NCBI GenBank assembly: GCA_945787635.1
Contig: CALZIK010000122.1
Location: 1 to 64,000, forward strand
Origin: Thermoanaerobaculia bacterium
Lineage (GTDB): Bacteria; Acidobacteriota; Thermoanaerobaculia; Multivoradales; JAHEKO01
Reading direction: 5' to 3'
DNA length: 64,000 bases
A program made the translations under genes and the position numbers. Shown piece after piece: positions 37,640 to 46,780 of this stretch. Positions within the stretch are counted from its first letter, which is position 1. The number at the start of each line of letters is the position of its first letter. The notes under the pieces were generated by a model. The model did not search any database, was not told where the DNA came from, and saw only the letters and a list, made by a program, of their open reading frames with translations.

Positions 37640-38671
37640 TTACTTCGCCTCCCGGGGATCTCCGGATGCGACGTGAGCCACGACGCGGTCGGCATGGACG
37701 CGCGAGTTCTCGATAAAGAGCTTCCCGATGTCCCTGCCCACCTGTATGGTGCCCGCGAGGTAAAGACCCGGCACATTGGACTCGCAGGTTGCCGGGTCGA
37801 AGGTCGGAACCAGGGTTTCGGGATCGAAGGACACGCCGCACCCTTGGGCCAGCCCAATGTCGGGCTCGTAGCCGATCAAGACGTAGGCCGCGTCCACTCC
37901 CAGGGACTCCGGGCCGGCGGGGGTCTCGACGACGACCCGGCCGCCGTGCCCGGCCTCGTCCTCGAAGCGGCCGACGGTGGCGTTCAGCCTGGCCCCGATC
38001 GAGCCCTCGGCCACCCGATTCTCGAAATCCGGCTTCATCCAGTACTTCACGGTTTCCTTAACGGCTCCGCCGCGATGGATCACGGTCACCCGGACGTGGT
38101 TGCGCCACAGGTCCAGAGCCGCCTCGACCGCGGAGTTGCCACCCCCGATGACGGCCACGTGCTCCCCGAAGTGCAGGTACGGCTCTCGGTATCGGGAGTG
38201 CACCCAGTCCAGACCTTCTCCGGGAACGCCAAGCTTGCGGGGCCGGTGGAAGTAGCCCTGCGCCAGAGCCACCGTGCGCGCCCGGCGGATGCGCTCGGGA
38301 CCACGGCCCCCACCCGCGCGGCTGACAACGCGGAACGCGTCGCCTTCCCGGACGACGCTCGACACCTCTTCGTGTAGTGCCAGGGGAATCTCGAAGCGAT
38401 CGGCGACCGCCCGGTAGTAGGCCAGCGCTTCCCGCCGCGACGGCTTGTCGTGCGGTATCGACATCGGCACTCCCGCGATCTCCATCAGGTCCCGAGTCGT
38501 GAAGAAGCCCATGTGGACCGGAAAGCCGACCAGCGCGGCGGCCAACGGCCCGCGATCCACCAGCAGAACCTTCAGACCCGCCTGGCGAGCCCGCGCCCCG
38601 ATCGCGATGCCGGTCGGCCCGGTGCCGACGACCAGCAGATCGAGAAGCGAATCGCTCGCGGGCTCAGCCAT
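37640..38671 (-). CDS. YpdA-like FAD/NAD(P)-binding oxidoreductase
   Basis: A 343-residue pyridine-nucleotide oxidoreductase of the YpdA/Bdr type, which is implicated in reducing bacillithiol disulfide. The FAD site is VVGTGPTGIAIG (about 13-24), the NAD(P)H site is VIGGGNSAVEAAL near 161, and GLYLAGTIQVG is close to the C-terminus. Unlike TrxB there is no CxxC, as in YpdA. The ATG at 38671 overlaps the thiD end by eight bases. If the assignment is right, the organism probably makes bacillithiol. Confidence 0.85.
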   Translation of the reverse strand: MAEPASDSLLDLLVVGTGPTGIAIGARARQAGLKVLLVDRGPLAAALVGFPVHMGFFTTRDLMEIAGVPMSIPHDKPSRREALAYYRAVADRFEIPLALHEEVSSVVREGDAFRVVSRAGGGRGPERIRRARTVALAQGYFHRPRKLGVPGEGLDWVHSRYREPYLHFGEHVAVIGGGNSAVEAALDLWRNHVRVTVIHRGGAVKETVKYWMKPDFENRVAEGSIGARLNATVGRFEDEAGHGGRVVVETPAGPESLGVDAAYVLIGYEPDIGLAQGCGVSFDPETLVPTFDPATCESNVPGLYLAGTIQVGRDIGKLFIENSRVHADRVVAHVASGDPREAK

Positions 38672-39563
38672 CGTCTCCGCCCGATCGGCCGCCGAGCTCG
38701 AACAGATGATCCACCGGACCATTGCCTTCGCCGCTCAGGCCGAGCGGAAACGCCGCCTTGATCGCACCCTGCAGGTAGGCGATGCCGCCGTGGACCGCGT
38801 TTCGAACCGAGTCGCCGCGAGCCAGGCGCGCAGCCAGCGCCGAGGACAGCGTGCATCCGGTTCCATGGGTGGACGTGGTCTGAATACGCGGGTGAGTCCA
38901 GGCCTCTTCCTCCTCGCCGTGCACCAGGATGTCGACAATCGCGTCGCCTTCGGCGTGCGCGCCCTTGAGGAGAACCGCGGGGCCTCGCTCGCCCAGCTCA
39001 CGCGCCAGCTCCAGCCGGGCCTCGTGAGAGAGAGCTCTCCGACCACCGAGGATCTCGGCCTCTGGAAGGTTCGGCGTGATGACGGTCGCCAGCGGAACGA
39101 GCTCTTCGCGCAGGGCGGCGACCGCATCCTCGTGCAGAAGAGCGGCTCCGCTCTTGGCCACCATGACCGGGTCCAAGACCACCGGGCAGGCAGTCTCGCC
39201 GGACCGAAGATAGGCCCGCAGCGCGGACCCGACCACCCGCACGATCTCTTCGTTGGCGAGCATTCCGATCTTGATCGCATCGGCGCCGATGTCCGAAAGC
39301 ACCGCCTCGATCTGCGCGGCCACAACCACGGCGGGAACCGCGTGCACCGCCGTCACGGTTCGAGTGTTCTGCGCGGTGACCGCCGTCACCACGGTCATGC
39401 CGTAGACGCGATGCGCGCAGAAGGTCTTGAGATCCGCCTGGAGGCCCGCACCACCCCCCGAGTCCGACCCGGCGATCGCCAAGACTCGGGGCGGCGCCGT
39501 AGCCGATCCAGGCGATGTCCCGGACAGCGGCCCCGGCGTCGGCCCGGTCGACCTTACGGTCAT
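38664..39563 (-). CDS. thiD: Hydroxymethylpyrimidine/phosphomethylpyrimidine kinase
   Basis: ThiD phosphorylates HMP and HMP-P in thiamine synthesis and salvage. The 299-residue protein shows [30 protein letters not shown], and [16 protein letters not shown], which holds the catalytic aspartate region's GTGC anion hole. The final segment fits the ribokinase fold. The start at 39563 gives a leader of about 25 residues before the conserved core and overlaps the lgt stop by four bases (ATGA). No other thiamine gene is adjacent. Confidence 0.93.
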   Translation of the reverse strand: MTVRSTGPTPGPLSGTSPGSATAPPRVLAIAGSDSGGGAGLQADLKTFCAHRVYGMTVVTAVTAQNTRTVTAVHAVPAVVVAAQIEAVLSDIGADAIKIGMLANEEIVRVVGSALRAYLRSGETACPVVLDPVMVAKSGAALLHEDAVAALREELVPLATVITPNLPEAEILGGRRALSHEARLELARELGERGPAVLLKGAHAEGDAIVDILVHGEEEEAWTHPRIQTTSTHGTGCTLSSALAARLARGDSVRNAVHGGIAYLQGAIKAAFPLGLSGEGNGPVDHLFELGGRSGGDDG

Positions 39564-40384
39564 GTGCGCGCCGGCGCGCCTTTCCGGCGGGCTCGGATGA
39601 CCCAGACCAGGGCCAAAAAGACGATCACGCCTAGGCTGATTACCTGGGCGAGGGTGAATTGCTCGAAGAATCGGTCGTCCTTCGCGCGCAGAAACTCGAC
39701 ACCGAAGCGCTCGAGCGCGAGCAGCCCGAAGGACACCACCGCGACCCGTCCGGCCGCCGCCCCGCGACCGAAGCCCTTCCGGATCAGAACCACACCGACG
39801 ACGCAGATCAGAAGCGCCGCAAGGGTCTCGTACAGCTGCGTCGGATGGACCGCAATCAGATCGTTGGCCGCTACGCCGTCCGGAATCGCGGCGCCGTACT
39901 CGCGCTCCATGAAGCCGGCGGTGGTCGGCGCCGGGAGCCCGTAGGGGAACTTGACGCCCCAAGGAAGATCGGTGGGATACCCGTAGTCGTCGCCGACCAG
40001 AAAACAGCCGACCCGGCCGACCGCGTAGCCGATCGCTACCGTCGGTCCCCCGGCGTCGGTCACCGCCCACAAAGACAGCTTGCGGCGCCGAACGGTCCAG
40101 ATCACCGCAACCGCGCCGCCAATCAGCGCGCCGTACCAGACCAGGCCGGACCGATCGAAAAGCAGATGCCAATCGCCGTAGAGCATCGCGTAGTAGATCT
40201 TGGCGCCGAGAATTCCGCCTATCCCGGCGGCGAGCAGCAGCGCGCTGGTGTCCTCTTCGTCACCGATGTCCAATCGCTGCATGCACCAGCGAAGCACCAT
40301 CCAGGACGACAGAAAGGCCAGCACCATCAACAGCCCGAACGGGCTGATCGAGAGGCTACCGATGTGAAACAACTCTCGGATCAT
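39560..40384 (-). CDS. lgt: Prolipoprotein diacylglyceryl transferase
   Basis: Lgt transfers diacylglycerol from phosphatidylglycerol to the lipobox cysteine of prelipoproteins in the inner membrane. The 274-residue protein has about seven membrane helices and the family marks [23 protein letters not shown] and HPTQLYETL. It differs from E. coli Lgt at residues called essential there: the loop usually written HGG(L/M)LG reads WYGALIGG, and the signature GRxGNFxNGE reads [12 protein letters not shown] recall similar variants in other deep-branching bacteria, so it is probably functional. Several lipoproteins in this window need the enzyme. Confidence 0.92.
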   Translation of the reverse strand: MIRELFHIGSLSISPFGLLMVLAFLSSWMVLRWCMQRLDIGDEEDTSALLLAAGIGGILGAKIYYAMLYGDWHLLFDRSGLVWYGALIGGAVAVIWTVRRRKLSLWAVTDAGGPTVAIGYAVGRVGCFLVGDDYGYPTDLPWGVKFPYGLPAPTTAGFMEREYGAAIPDGVAANDLIAVHPTQLYETLAALLICVVGVVLIRKGFGRGAAAGRVAVVSFGLLALERFGVEFLRAKDDRFFEQFTLAQVISLGVIVFLALVWVIRARRKGAPART

Positions 40385-40459
40385 GCGCGGGCTCTCGGAT
40401 TCGGAATCGGAGTGGGGTGGGACGGGCGCCCCGGGTGGCTCGGGCGCCTATCGTAGCAG

Positions 40460-41170
40460 TCAGGTCGGCAGTGCCCGGTCCGGGTCGATCTCGGTGCGGC
40501 GCATGAAGTTCTCGAAGCGCTCCCTGTCCGTCGCCCGAAACCACACGAACCGAGCCCCCAGACCGTAGACCTTCTCGACCGCCGGATCGGCCCGGCGCAC
40601 GACCTCGGCGCGGGCTTCGATCGGCGTCTTTTCCCCGGGCAGCTCCATCTTGAGGTCCAGGATCGCGCCGGGCGGAAACCGCTCCTGGGTGCGGATCAGG
40701 AGTCCGGATCGGGAGACATTGACGGTCTGGGCAATGCGCAGGACCTTGCCGGCTCCGAGCTCGACCTCGACCTTGACCATCACTCTCGCGTCGGGGCGTG
40801 GCGCTTTCCGAAGAAAGTCCGCGAGCGCGGTTGCGCCCTTCCCGCCGGCACCGCTCAGGTTGATCAAGCGCACGCCGGCTTGCTCCAGCGGTTCGAGGTC
40901 GAACATGTCTTCGGGCGACGCCAGAACGACAGTAAACGGAAGCCTCTCTCGCCCGATCGTCGCCTCGAGACGCTCCCAGAAGACGACGGTGTCGAGCTCC
41001 GGCAAGGGATGGACGAGGATCAAAAGGTCCGGCCTGATGTCGGACAGTCGCTGCTCGGCGAGAGCGGGCTCGGCAAAGTGCTCGAGCACTACGCCACCGG
41101 CCCTTTCGAGCACAGAAGCAAGCTCTCCCCTGCTCTCTTCGCTGGCTACCGTGACGACGTGCTGTTTCAT
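40460..41170 (-). CDS. PilZ-domain protein with N-terminal receiver-like part
   Basis: A 236-residue cytosolic protein. Residues 1-about 115 look like a degenerate receiver domain (RPDLLILVHPLPELD), lacking an obvious phospho-acceptor. The C-terminal part is PilZ-like: KVEVELGAGKVLRIAQTVNVSRSGLLIRT contains the Asn-X-Ser-X-X-Gly motif (NVSRSG), but the preceding RxxxR element is weak. It may bind cyclic di-GMP or be degenerate. It is the upstream neighbour of lgt. Confidence 0.8.
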   Translation of the reverse strand: MKQHVVTVASEESRGELASVLERAGGVVLEHFAEPALAEQRLSDIRPDLLILVHPLPELDTVVFWERLEATIGRERLPFTVVLASPEDMFDLEPLEQAGVRLINLSGAGGKGATALADFLRKAPRPDARVMVKVEVELGAGKVLRIAQTVNVSRSGLLIRTQERFPPGAILDLKMELPGEKTPIEARAEVVRRADPAVEKVYGLGARFVWFRATDRERFENFMRRTEIDPDRALPT

Positions 41171-41347
41171 GTGAACGCAGTTACCTGCTCGGCGCCTTGG
41201 AGACTACACCGCGCCATCCCGCCCAATCCAGACCCCCTGCGCACGGCGCGACGGGAACGTCGCGCCACCGGCATCCCGAAATCGCGCCTCACTGCACGGT
41301 TTCTCGTATCATCGGCGGAGCAACCACGAAGGAGGACGAATCCGCAG

Positions 41348-41773
41348 ATGGCAGAGCTCAAAACGCGTCCAAATCGCGCAAGTGTCGGCAAGTTCCTGAA
41401 GTCCATCGCGAACGTTCAACGGCGCAGGGACAGCCTAGTGGTCAAGGAGATCATGGAGGAGATCACCGGCGTGAAACCCCAAATGTGGGGCCCCAGCATC
41501 GTCGGCTTCGGAAGGAGCGCCATCCGGTATGCCGACGGCAAAGAAAACGAATGGTTTCAGGTCGGTTTCTCACCGAGAAAACAGGCGCTGACCCTCTATC
41601 TTCGGTCCGGCTTTCCGCGTCACCAATCACTCATGAACAAGCTCGGCAAGCACGCCACCGGCAAGTCCTGCCTTTACATCAAGAAGCTCGACGACATCCA
41701 TCTGCCCACGCTCAGAGAGCTGATCGAGCGGTCGGTCGCGCACGCCGCTCGCTCCGGCGCCCATGGCACTTGA
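41348..41773 (+). CDS. DUF1801-domain protein
   Basis: A 141-residue protein of the DUF1801 (YdhG/YjbR-like) family: WGPSIVGFG, YADGKENEWFQVGFSPRK and CLYIKKLDDIHL. Function unknown. AAGGAGG lies just upstream of the ATG (41348). The following SnoaL-like pseudogene overlaps its last 11 bases. Confidence 0.88.
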   Translation: MAELKTRPNRASVGKFLKSIANVQRRRDSLVVKEIMEEITGVKPQMWGPSIVGFGRSAIRYADGKENEWFQVGFSPRKQALTLYLRSGFPRHQSLMNKLGKHATGKSCLYIKKLDDIHLPTLRELIERSVAHAARSGAHGT

Positions 41774-42220
41774 CGAGTTCGCCGATCTGGACGGATTGAT
41801 CGCCGCGCTGTACGGCACCGTCTCGGGACCGGCCGGCGAAGAGCCCGACTGGTAACGCGAGCGTTCGCTCTACCTGCCGGAGGCCCTTCTGGTCAGAGCC
41901 ACGCAAGTCGACGCTGGTACCCCCCGCGCCGCGGTCATGGATGTCGAAGCTTTCATCCAGTCGGGCCGCGAGTACCTGCGTGACAACGACTTCTACGAAC
42001 GTGAGCTCGCGCGCCGGACGTTCCGGTTCGGCAGGCTCGCCCATGTCCTGAGCACCTATGAGACCTCCAGTGACCCTGAGGGCGCGCTGGCCATCGCCCG
42101 CGGAGTACACAGCCTCCAGCTCTACAACGACGGTTCCAGATGGTGGATCGTCAGCGCGGTCTGGGACACAGGACAGAGGACAATCCGCTTCCCGCGGAGT
42201 TCGTGGCGGATCTCCGCTAG
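41763..42220 (+). pseudogene. SnoaL-like/DUF4440-type gene with nonsense and frameshift mutations
   Basis: Reading from ATG 41763 the frame gives a normal NTF2-fold start, hits TAA at 41853-41855 after EEPDW, then continues in the same frame as a plausible protein (RERSLYLPEALLVRA, DVEAFIQSGREYLRDNDFYE, HSLQLYNDGSRWWIVSAVWD). Near 42171 the frame shifts by two bases, after which TEDNPLPAEFVADLR and a TAG at 42218-42220 restore the expected ending. Two lesions in one small gene mean it is inactive, unless one is a sequencing error. TAA is not a known recoding codon here. Confidence 0.75.
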
Positions 42221-43011
42221 CGATCGTTCAGGGACCAGTCGTAGTCGAGGTACTTGACCGTCGGCTCGGTCGCCCGAATCCGGGTGGCGGCATCGGCCGG
42301 AAGATGCTCCAGCACCCAATCGAGAACCTTGCCGCGGGCGAAAAACGCCACGACCGTGCTGCCGCCGGTGAAGTCGCCCGCGTACCACTTGAAGATCGAC
42401 GACAACCACAGATCCTCGCCATCGAATCGCAGTCCCTTCGTGGAGTCCGCGAGAAACGCTCTCGTCTGGTCTTCGAGCTGGTGCTCCAGGTCCTCCGCCC
42501 GGTACGGCTCGAATCGCAGGTCGGGGCAGCTGGTGGAAGCACAGACCACCGCGAAGTGCACCCGCGGATCTCCTTCATCTCGCGCCCGAGTTTCGATCTC
42601 GTCGAGAGTCAGCTCTTCGCCCGCAACCGGATAGCGCAACGAATCAAAAAAACCGTCCACCGTCTTGACCGACTCGATCCCCGGGTAGCGATCGAGCACG
42701 AACTTCGCGGTGACCGCGTTGTAGGCATTCGACCAGAACGCGATCCGCGCCTCGCGGGTCGCTTCCGTCGTGCGGGCATCGACGAGGCTGCTGAGATAAG
42801 CGTCGAGATCTTCAGGCGCCGCTTGCAGCCCAGCGTAGTCGAGGCCGCCAGCTCGATGAAATCGGTCCAGAACGGCGGCCCAGGCTGCGTCTGATGGAGT
42901 CGGGTTCGACATGGGGCTCGCGGCCTCCTGGTCGGCTGCCGGCGCGCACCCCGGCCCGAGCACGGTCGAGAGCAAGGCGGCAGCTAGGGTTGAGAAGACA
43001 AGTCTTTTCAT
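42217..43011 (-). CDS. DUF547-domain lipoprotein
   Basis: A 264-residue exported protein. The signal peptide ends in a lipobox-like VLGPGC, so Cys22 may be lipidated. The DUF547 core is recognised by AFWSNAYNAVTAKFVLDRYP, VHFAVVCASTSCPDL and LWLSSIFKWYAGDF, with the cysteine pair in CASTSC conserved in the family. Function unknown, though the conserved Cys and His suggest a papain-like fold. The ATG at 43011 is chosen because the signal peptide starts there. Confidence 0.88.
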   Translation of the reverse strand: MKRLVFSTLAAALLSTVLGPGCAPAADQEAASPMSNPTPSDAAWAAVLDRFHRAGGLDYAGLQAAPEDLDAYLSSLVDARTTEATREARIAFWSNAYNAVTAKFVLDRYPGIESVKTVDGFFDSLRYPVAGEELTLDEIETRARDEGDPRVHFAVVCASTSCPDLRFEPYRAEDLEHQLEDQTRAFLADSTKGLRFDGEDLWLSSIFKWYAGDFTGGSTVVAFFARGKVLDWVLEHLPADAATRIRATEPTVKYLDYDWSLNDR

Positions 43012-43117
43012 GGAGTCTCGAATTGCGTCAACGAATATGTACGACAGTCTATTCCCGCCGGATTCGTGTGGGTACGTTCCGGCGGACTTCGAGCCCTGGT
43101 AGACTCCGCCTCTACGC

Positions 43118-44176
43118 ATGCTCAGCGATCTCACTCGAGAGAGGTATGAGGTCTTCGCCAAGCTGGTTCGGCGAAAGGCCCAGTCAGGGCGATGGCTCGT
43201 GCTCACCCATGACAATCCGGATCCCGACTCGATCGCCTCGGCGGCCGGGCTGGCGAAGGTTCTGCGCCGCTCCTTTCGTCGCCAGGTCCGCGTCGCGTAC
43301 GGTGGCATCATCGGCCGGGCCGAGAACCAGGAGCTGGTAAAGGTTCTGGGCGTGCACATTAGTCACATACGCCATCTCGACGTCAAGAAATACAAGCACT
43401 ACGCGCTCGTCGACACGCAGCCTGGAACCGGCAATAACGCGCTCGACGGGATCATCCCGGACCTGGTTTTCGATCACCACCCCGTCCGCAGCGCCACCCG
43501 CAAGGTTCCGTTCTCTGATATCCGGACGGACTACGGCGCCACCGCCACCATGATCGCCGAATACATCTCCGCGAGCGGTTGGGAATTGACCAAGAAAGAG
43601 GCGACCGCCTTTCTCTACGCGGTACGCTCCGAGACTCAGGACTTCGGACGCGAGTTCTCTCCGCACGACCGGACACTCTTCGACGAGCTGCTACCCAAGG
43701 CCGACCTGCGCGCTCTGGCACGCATCCAGACGCCGGTGCTGCCGCTCTCCTACTACCAGACCCTCCACGAAGCACTCGAGAAGCTCGAATCGGTGGGATC
43801 GCTGGTGATCAGCCACCTCGGCGCGATTCCCAACCCCGACATCGTCCCGGAGATAGCCGACCTTCTGCTGCGCATGCGTGGCATGACCTGGTCGCTATGC
43901 ACCGGCGTTCTCAACGACCGCATCTACCTGTCGTTGCGCACCACCAACAGCCGCGCCGACGCCGGCCGGCTCATGCGGCGAATCCTCGGTCGACGCGGCA
44001 GAGGCGGCGGCCACGGGATGATGGCGGGAGGCTGGATCGAGTGGCCGGGCTCCCGGAGCGGTTCGGCCGAAGGCCTGCAGCGCTACCTCGCGCAGCGCCT
44101 CGCCACGATCCTCAAGAAGAAGCCCGAGCGGATCACACCGATCGCGATGAAGAGCTCACCTACTCCCACTCGATAG
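43118..44176 (+). CDS. DHH/DHHA1 phosphoesterase, NrnA-like
   Basis: The 352-residue protein belongs to the DHH superfamily that degrades nanoRNA, pApA or pAp. The metal-binding motifs are THDNPDPDSIASA near the N-terminus, VDTQPG, FDHHP (the DHH signature), and a C-terminal DHHA1 motif GGGHGMMAGG. Both domains are complete. It converges with guaA and the two 3' ends overlap by 17 bp. Confidence 0.92.
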   Translation: MLSDLTRERYEVFAKLVRRKAQSGRWLVLTHDNPDPDSIASAAGLAKVLRRSFRRQVRVAYGGIIGRAENQELVKVLGVHISHIRHLDVKKYKHYALVDTQPGTGNNALDGIIPDLVFDHHPVRSATRKVPFSDIRTDYGATATMIAEYISASGWELTKKEATAFLYAVRSETQDFGREFSPHDRTLFDELLPKADLRALARIQTPVLPLSYYQTLHEALEKLESVGSLVISHLGAIPNPDIVPEIADLLLRMRGMTWSLCTGVLNDRIYLSLRTTNSRADAGRLMRRILGRRGRGGGHGMMAGGWIEWPGSRSGSAEGLQRYLAQRLATILKKKPERITPIAMKSSPTPTR

Positions 44177-45764
44177 TGGCTGGCGGCTTGCTGGTGACGT
44201 CGTAGACCACTCGGTTGACGCCGCGGACCTCGTTGACGATCCGGTTGGCGACCAGGCCCAGGAAGTCATGCGGCAGCGGGCTCCAGTCGGCGGTCATGAA
44301 ATCCTGAGTCTCGACGGCGCGCAGCGCCACCACGTTCTCGTAGGTCCGGCTGTCGCCCATCACGCCCACGGTGTGGACCGGAAGGAGCACAGCGAAGGCC
44401 TGGCTGACCTTGTTGTAGAGGTCGCGGCTACGCAGCTCCTGAATGAAGATCGCGTCGGCTTGCTGCAGGGTGCGCACCCGCTCGGGGGTGATCTCGCCGA
44501 GAATTCTGACGCCCAGCCCCGGACCCGGAAAGGGGTGACGACCGATGAACTCTTCCGGCAGTCCGAGTTCCCGACCCAGCTGCCGCACTTCGTCCTTGAA
44601 CAGCATCCGGAGGGGCTCGATGAGCTCGAAGCCGAGCTGCTCCGGCAGGCCACCCACATTGTGATGGGTCTTGATCACCGCCGACGGTCCCTTGACCGAA
44701 ACGGACTCGATCACGTCCGGGTAGAGCGTGCCTTGGGCGAGATATCCCGCCCCCTGGAGCTTCTCCGCCTCTGCCTGGAAGACCTCGATGAAGACACGAC
44801 CTATGATCCGGCGCTTCTCTTCCGGATCGCTGACCCCGGACAGGGCGGAAAGAAAACGCTTGCCGGCGTCGACCACGATCACCGGCAGGCCGAGGCCGGT
44901 CCCGAGGTTGTTCTCCATATGGCGGCGCTCGTCCTTGCGCAGTAGCCCGGTATCGACAAACACCGCGGCCAGTCGATCTCCCACCGCTCTCCTGAGCAGC
45001 GCCGCGACCACCGACGAATCCACGCCGCCCGAGATGCCGCACAGGACGCGCCCCTCTGGCGCCTGCCTCCGGATTGTCGCGACCGCTTCTTCCAGATAGG
45101 AAGCCATGGCCCAGTCACCGTGGGCTCCGCAGATGCGGTAGAGAAAATTGCGCAGGATCTCGTCACCCGAGACCGTGTGAGACACCTCGGGATGGAACTG
45201 GATACCGTAGATCGACCGCTCGGCATTCTCGATTCCGACCACCGGAGCGCTGTCACTCGAAGCGATGCGCTTGAAGCCCCCTGGCGCACAGGCGACACGG
45301 TCGCCGTGGCTCATCCAGACGGTTTCCCGGGCGGAGAGATTGTCGAACAGGTCACTCGAGCCGCCGAGGTCGATCTCGGCGCGACCGTACTCCCGCTTTC
45401 CGGAGGCCTCCACCTCACCGCCCAGCTGATGGGCGATCAGCTGCAACCCGTAGCAGATGCCCAGAACCGGGATCCCGAGCTCGAAGAATCCTCCATCCAC
45501 ATGAGGCGCACCCGGGTCGTACACCGACTGTGGACCGCCCGACAGGATCACCCCGATCGGTCGCAGCTCGGAGGCCTCGGCGGCGGTCATCGTGCACGGA
45601 TGCACCTCGCAATACACCCGGTTCTCCCGCAGGCGCCGGGCGATGAGCTGGGTGTACTGACTACCGAAATCGAGCACCAGCACGGTCTCATGCCGCGAAG
45701 CCAGATCCGTCTCGCGGCCCCGGAGGTTGACCACGTTGGCCCGCCGGCTCGCAGCGCCGCTCAA
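44160..45764 (-). CDS. guaA: GMP synthase (glutamine-hydrolysing)
   Basis: GuaA aminates XMP to GMP. The N-terminal class I glutaminase has GICYGLQ with the catalytic cysteine and the matching His/Glu in GIQFHPEVSHT. The ATP-pyrophosphatase domain has SGGVDSSVVAALL, and the dimerisation domain ends VNEVRGVNRVVYDVTSKPPATIEWE, in the family pattern (cited positions about 500-534). Length 534 aa. The frame's first possible start is TTG 45764 overlapping the gpsA stop (TTGA); a GTG ten codons downstream would remove a non-conserved leader. Confidence 0.96.
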   Translation of the reverse strand: MSGAASRRANVVNLRGRETDLASRHETVLVLDFGSQYTQLIARRLRENRVYCEVHPCTMTAAEASELRPIGVILSGGPQSVYDPGAPHVDGGFFELGIPVLGICYGLQLIAHQLGGEVEASGKREYGRAEIDLGGSSDLFDNLSARETVWMSHGDRVACAPGGFKRIASSDSAPVVGIENAERSIYGIQFHPEVSHTVSGDEILRNFLYRICGAHGDWAMASYLEEAVATIRRQAPEGRVLCGISGGVDSSVVAALLRRAVGDRLAAVFVDTGLLRKDERRHMENNLGTGLGLPVIVVDAGKRFLSALSGVSDPEEKRRIIGRVFIEVFQAEAEKLQGAGYLAQGTLYPDVIESVSVKGPSAVIKTHHNVGGLPEQLGFELIEPLRMLFKDEVRQLGRELGLPEEFIGRHPFPGPGLGVRILGEITPERVRTLQQADAIFIQELRSRDLYNKVSQAFAVLLPVHTVGVMGDSRTYENVVALRAVETQDFMTADWSPLPHDFLGLVANRIVNEVRGVNRVVYDVTSKPPATIEWE

Positions 45765-46780
45765 AGCTCGTGCTCCGCTTTTCGTGCTCGCTGCATCAAC
45801 TCCTCCAGCGCTTCGCGCGGGTCCTTGCCCTCGTAGAGTACACGCATCATCTGGTCGGTGATCGGAATCTCGATCTCGTGGCGCGCGGCCAGCCGACTGA
45901 GGGAGAGAGAATTGCGGATCCCCTCTGCCACCATCGAGGTCTCCGCCTGGATCTGCTCGAGGCTCTTGCCGGCGGCGAGCTCCATCCCGGTCCGGCGATT
46001 ACGAGACAGCCCGCCGGTACAGGTGAGGACGAGATCACCGAGCCCCGCCAGACCCGAAAAGGTCCGAGCCTCCCCATCGCAGGCGACGCCGAGCCGGGTC
46101 ATCTCGTGCAAGCCACGGGTGATCAACGCGGCGACGGTATTGTGGCCGAGTCCGAGACCGGTGACGACTCCGGACGCCACCGCGATCACGTTCTTAGCAG
46201 CGCCGCCCAGCTCGACGCCGATCACGTCGGAGCTCGAGTACAACCGAAAGTTGGGCGTCGCCAACGTCTCGCGCAAGCGCTTAGCGAGAGCCTCTTCTTT
46301 CGAGGCTATGACGGCTGCCGTGGGCGCGTCGCGCGCGAGCTCGGCCGCGAAGGTGGGACCGGAGAGCACCGCGAAGTGGATCTCGCGGCCGGCTTTTGCG
46401 GCTTCGGCCGCCGCGACCTCACTCATTCGCGCGGTGGTCTCGATCTCGACGCCCTTGGTGGCCGAAACCAGCACATCCGGACCGTCGCAGCCGGCGGTCG
46501 CCGCAAGGTAGGCCCTGACCGTGTCCCGGAACCCGTGCGAGGGAACGACCACCAGCGCGACGGCGCATTGCCCGACCTCACCCAGGTCGGCCCCACTCGA
46601 GAGACTCTCGGGGAACTCGACACCCGGCAGGTATTTCTGGTTCTCGCGGCGATCCGCGAGCTCGGTGGCGAACGCCGGCTCTCGGGACCAGAGCAGAACC
46701 TCGTGCCCGGCGGCCGCGAACTGAACCGCTAGCGCCGTACCCCAGGACCCGGAACCGATGACACCGATTCGCTCGCTCAT
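45761..46780 (-). CDS. gpsA: Glycerol-3-phosphate dehydrogenase [NAD(P)+]
   Basis: GpsA makes sn-glycerol 3-phosphate for phospholipid synthesis. The dinucleotide-binding motif GSGSWGTAL is at residues 9-17, VSATKGVE and SGPTFAAELA follow, and the catalytic lysine is in GGAAKNVIAVASG. FSGLAGLGDLVLTC completes the signature. Length 339 aa. Its ATG (46780) overlaps the plsY stop (ATGA), placing two consecutive steps of phospholipid synthesis in one operon. Confidence 0.97.
   Translation of the reverse strand: MSERIGVIGSGSWGTALAVQFAAAGHEVLLWSREPAFATELADRRENQKYLPGVEFPESLSSGADLGEVGQCAVALVVVPSHGFRDTVRAYLAATAGCDGPDVLVSATKGVEIETTARMSEVAAAEAAKAGREIHFAVLSGPTFAAELARDAPTAAVIASKEEALAKRLRETLATPNFRLYSSSDVIGVELGGAAKNVIAVASGVVTGLGLGHNTVAALITRGLHEMTRLGVACDGEARTFSGLAGLGDLVLTCTGGLSRNRRTGMELAAGKSLEQIQAETSMVAEGIRNSLSLSRLAARHEIEIPITDQMMRVLYEGKDPREALEELMQRARKAEHEL

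Noticed and set aside
41853-41855. TAA in the SnoaL-like gene as a recoded codon
   Set aside because: TAA is not known to encode selenocysteine or pyrrolysine, and the gene has an additional frameshift, so decay is the simpler reading.
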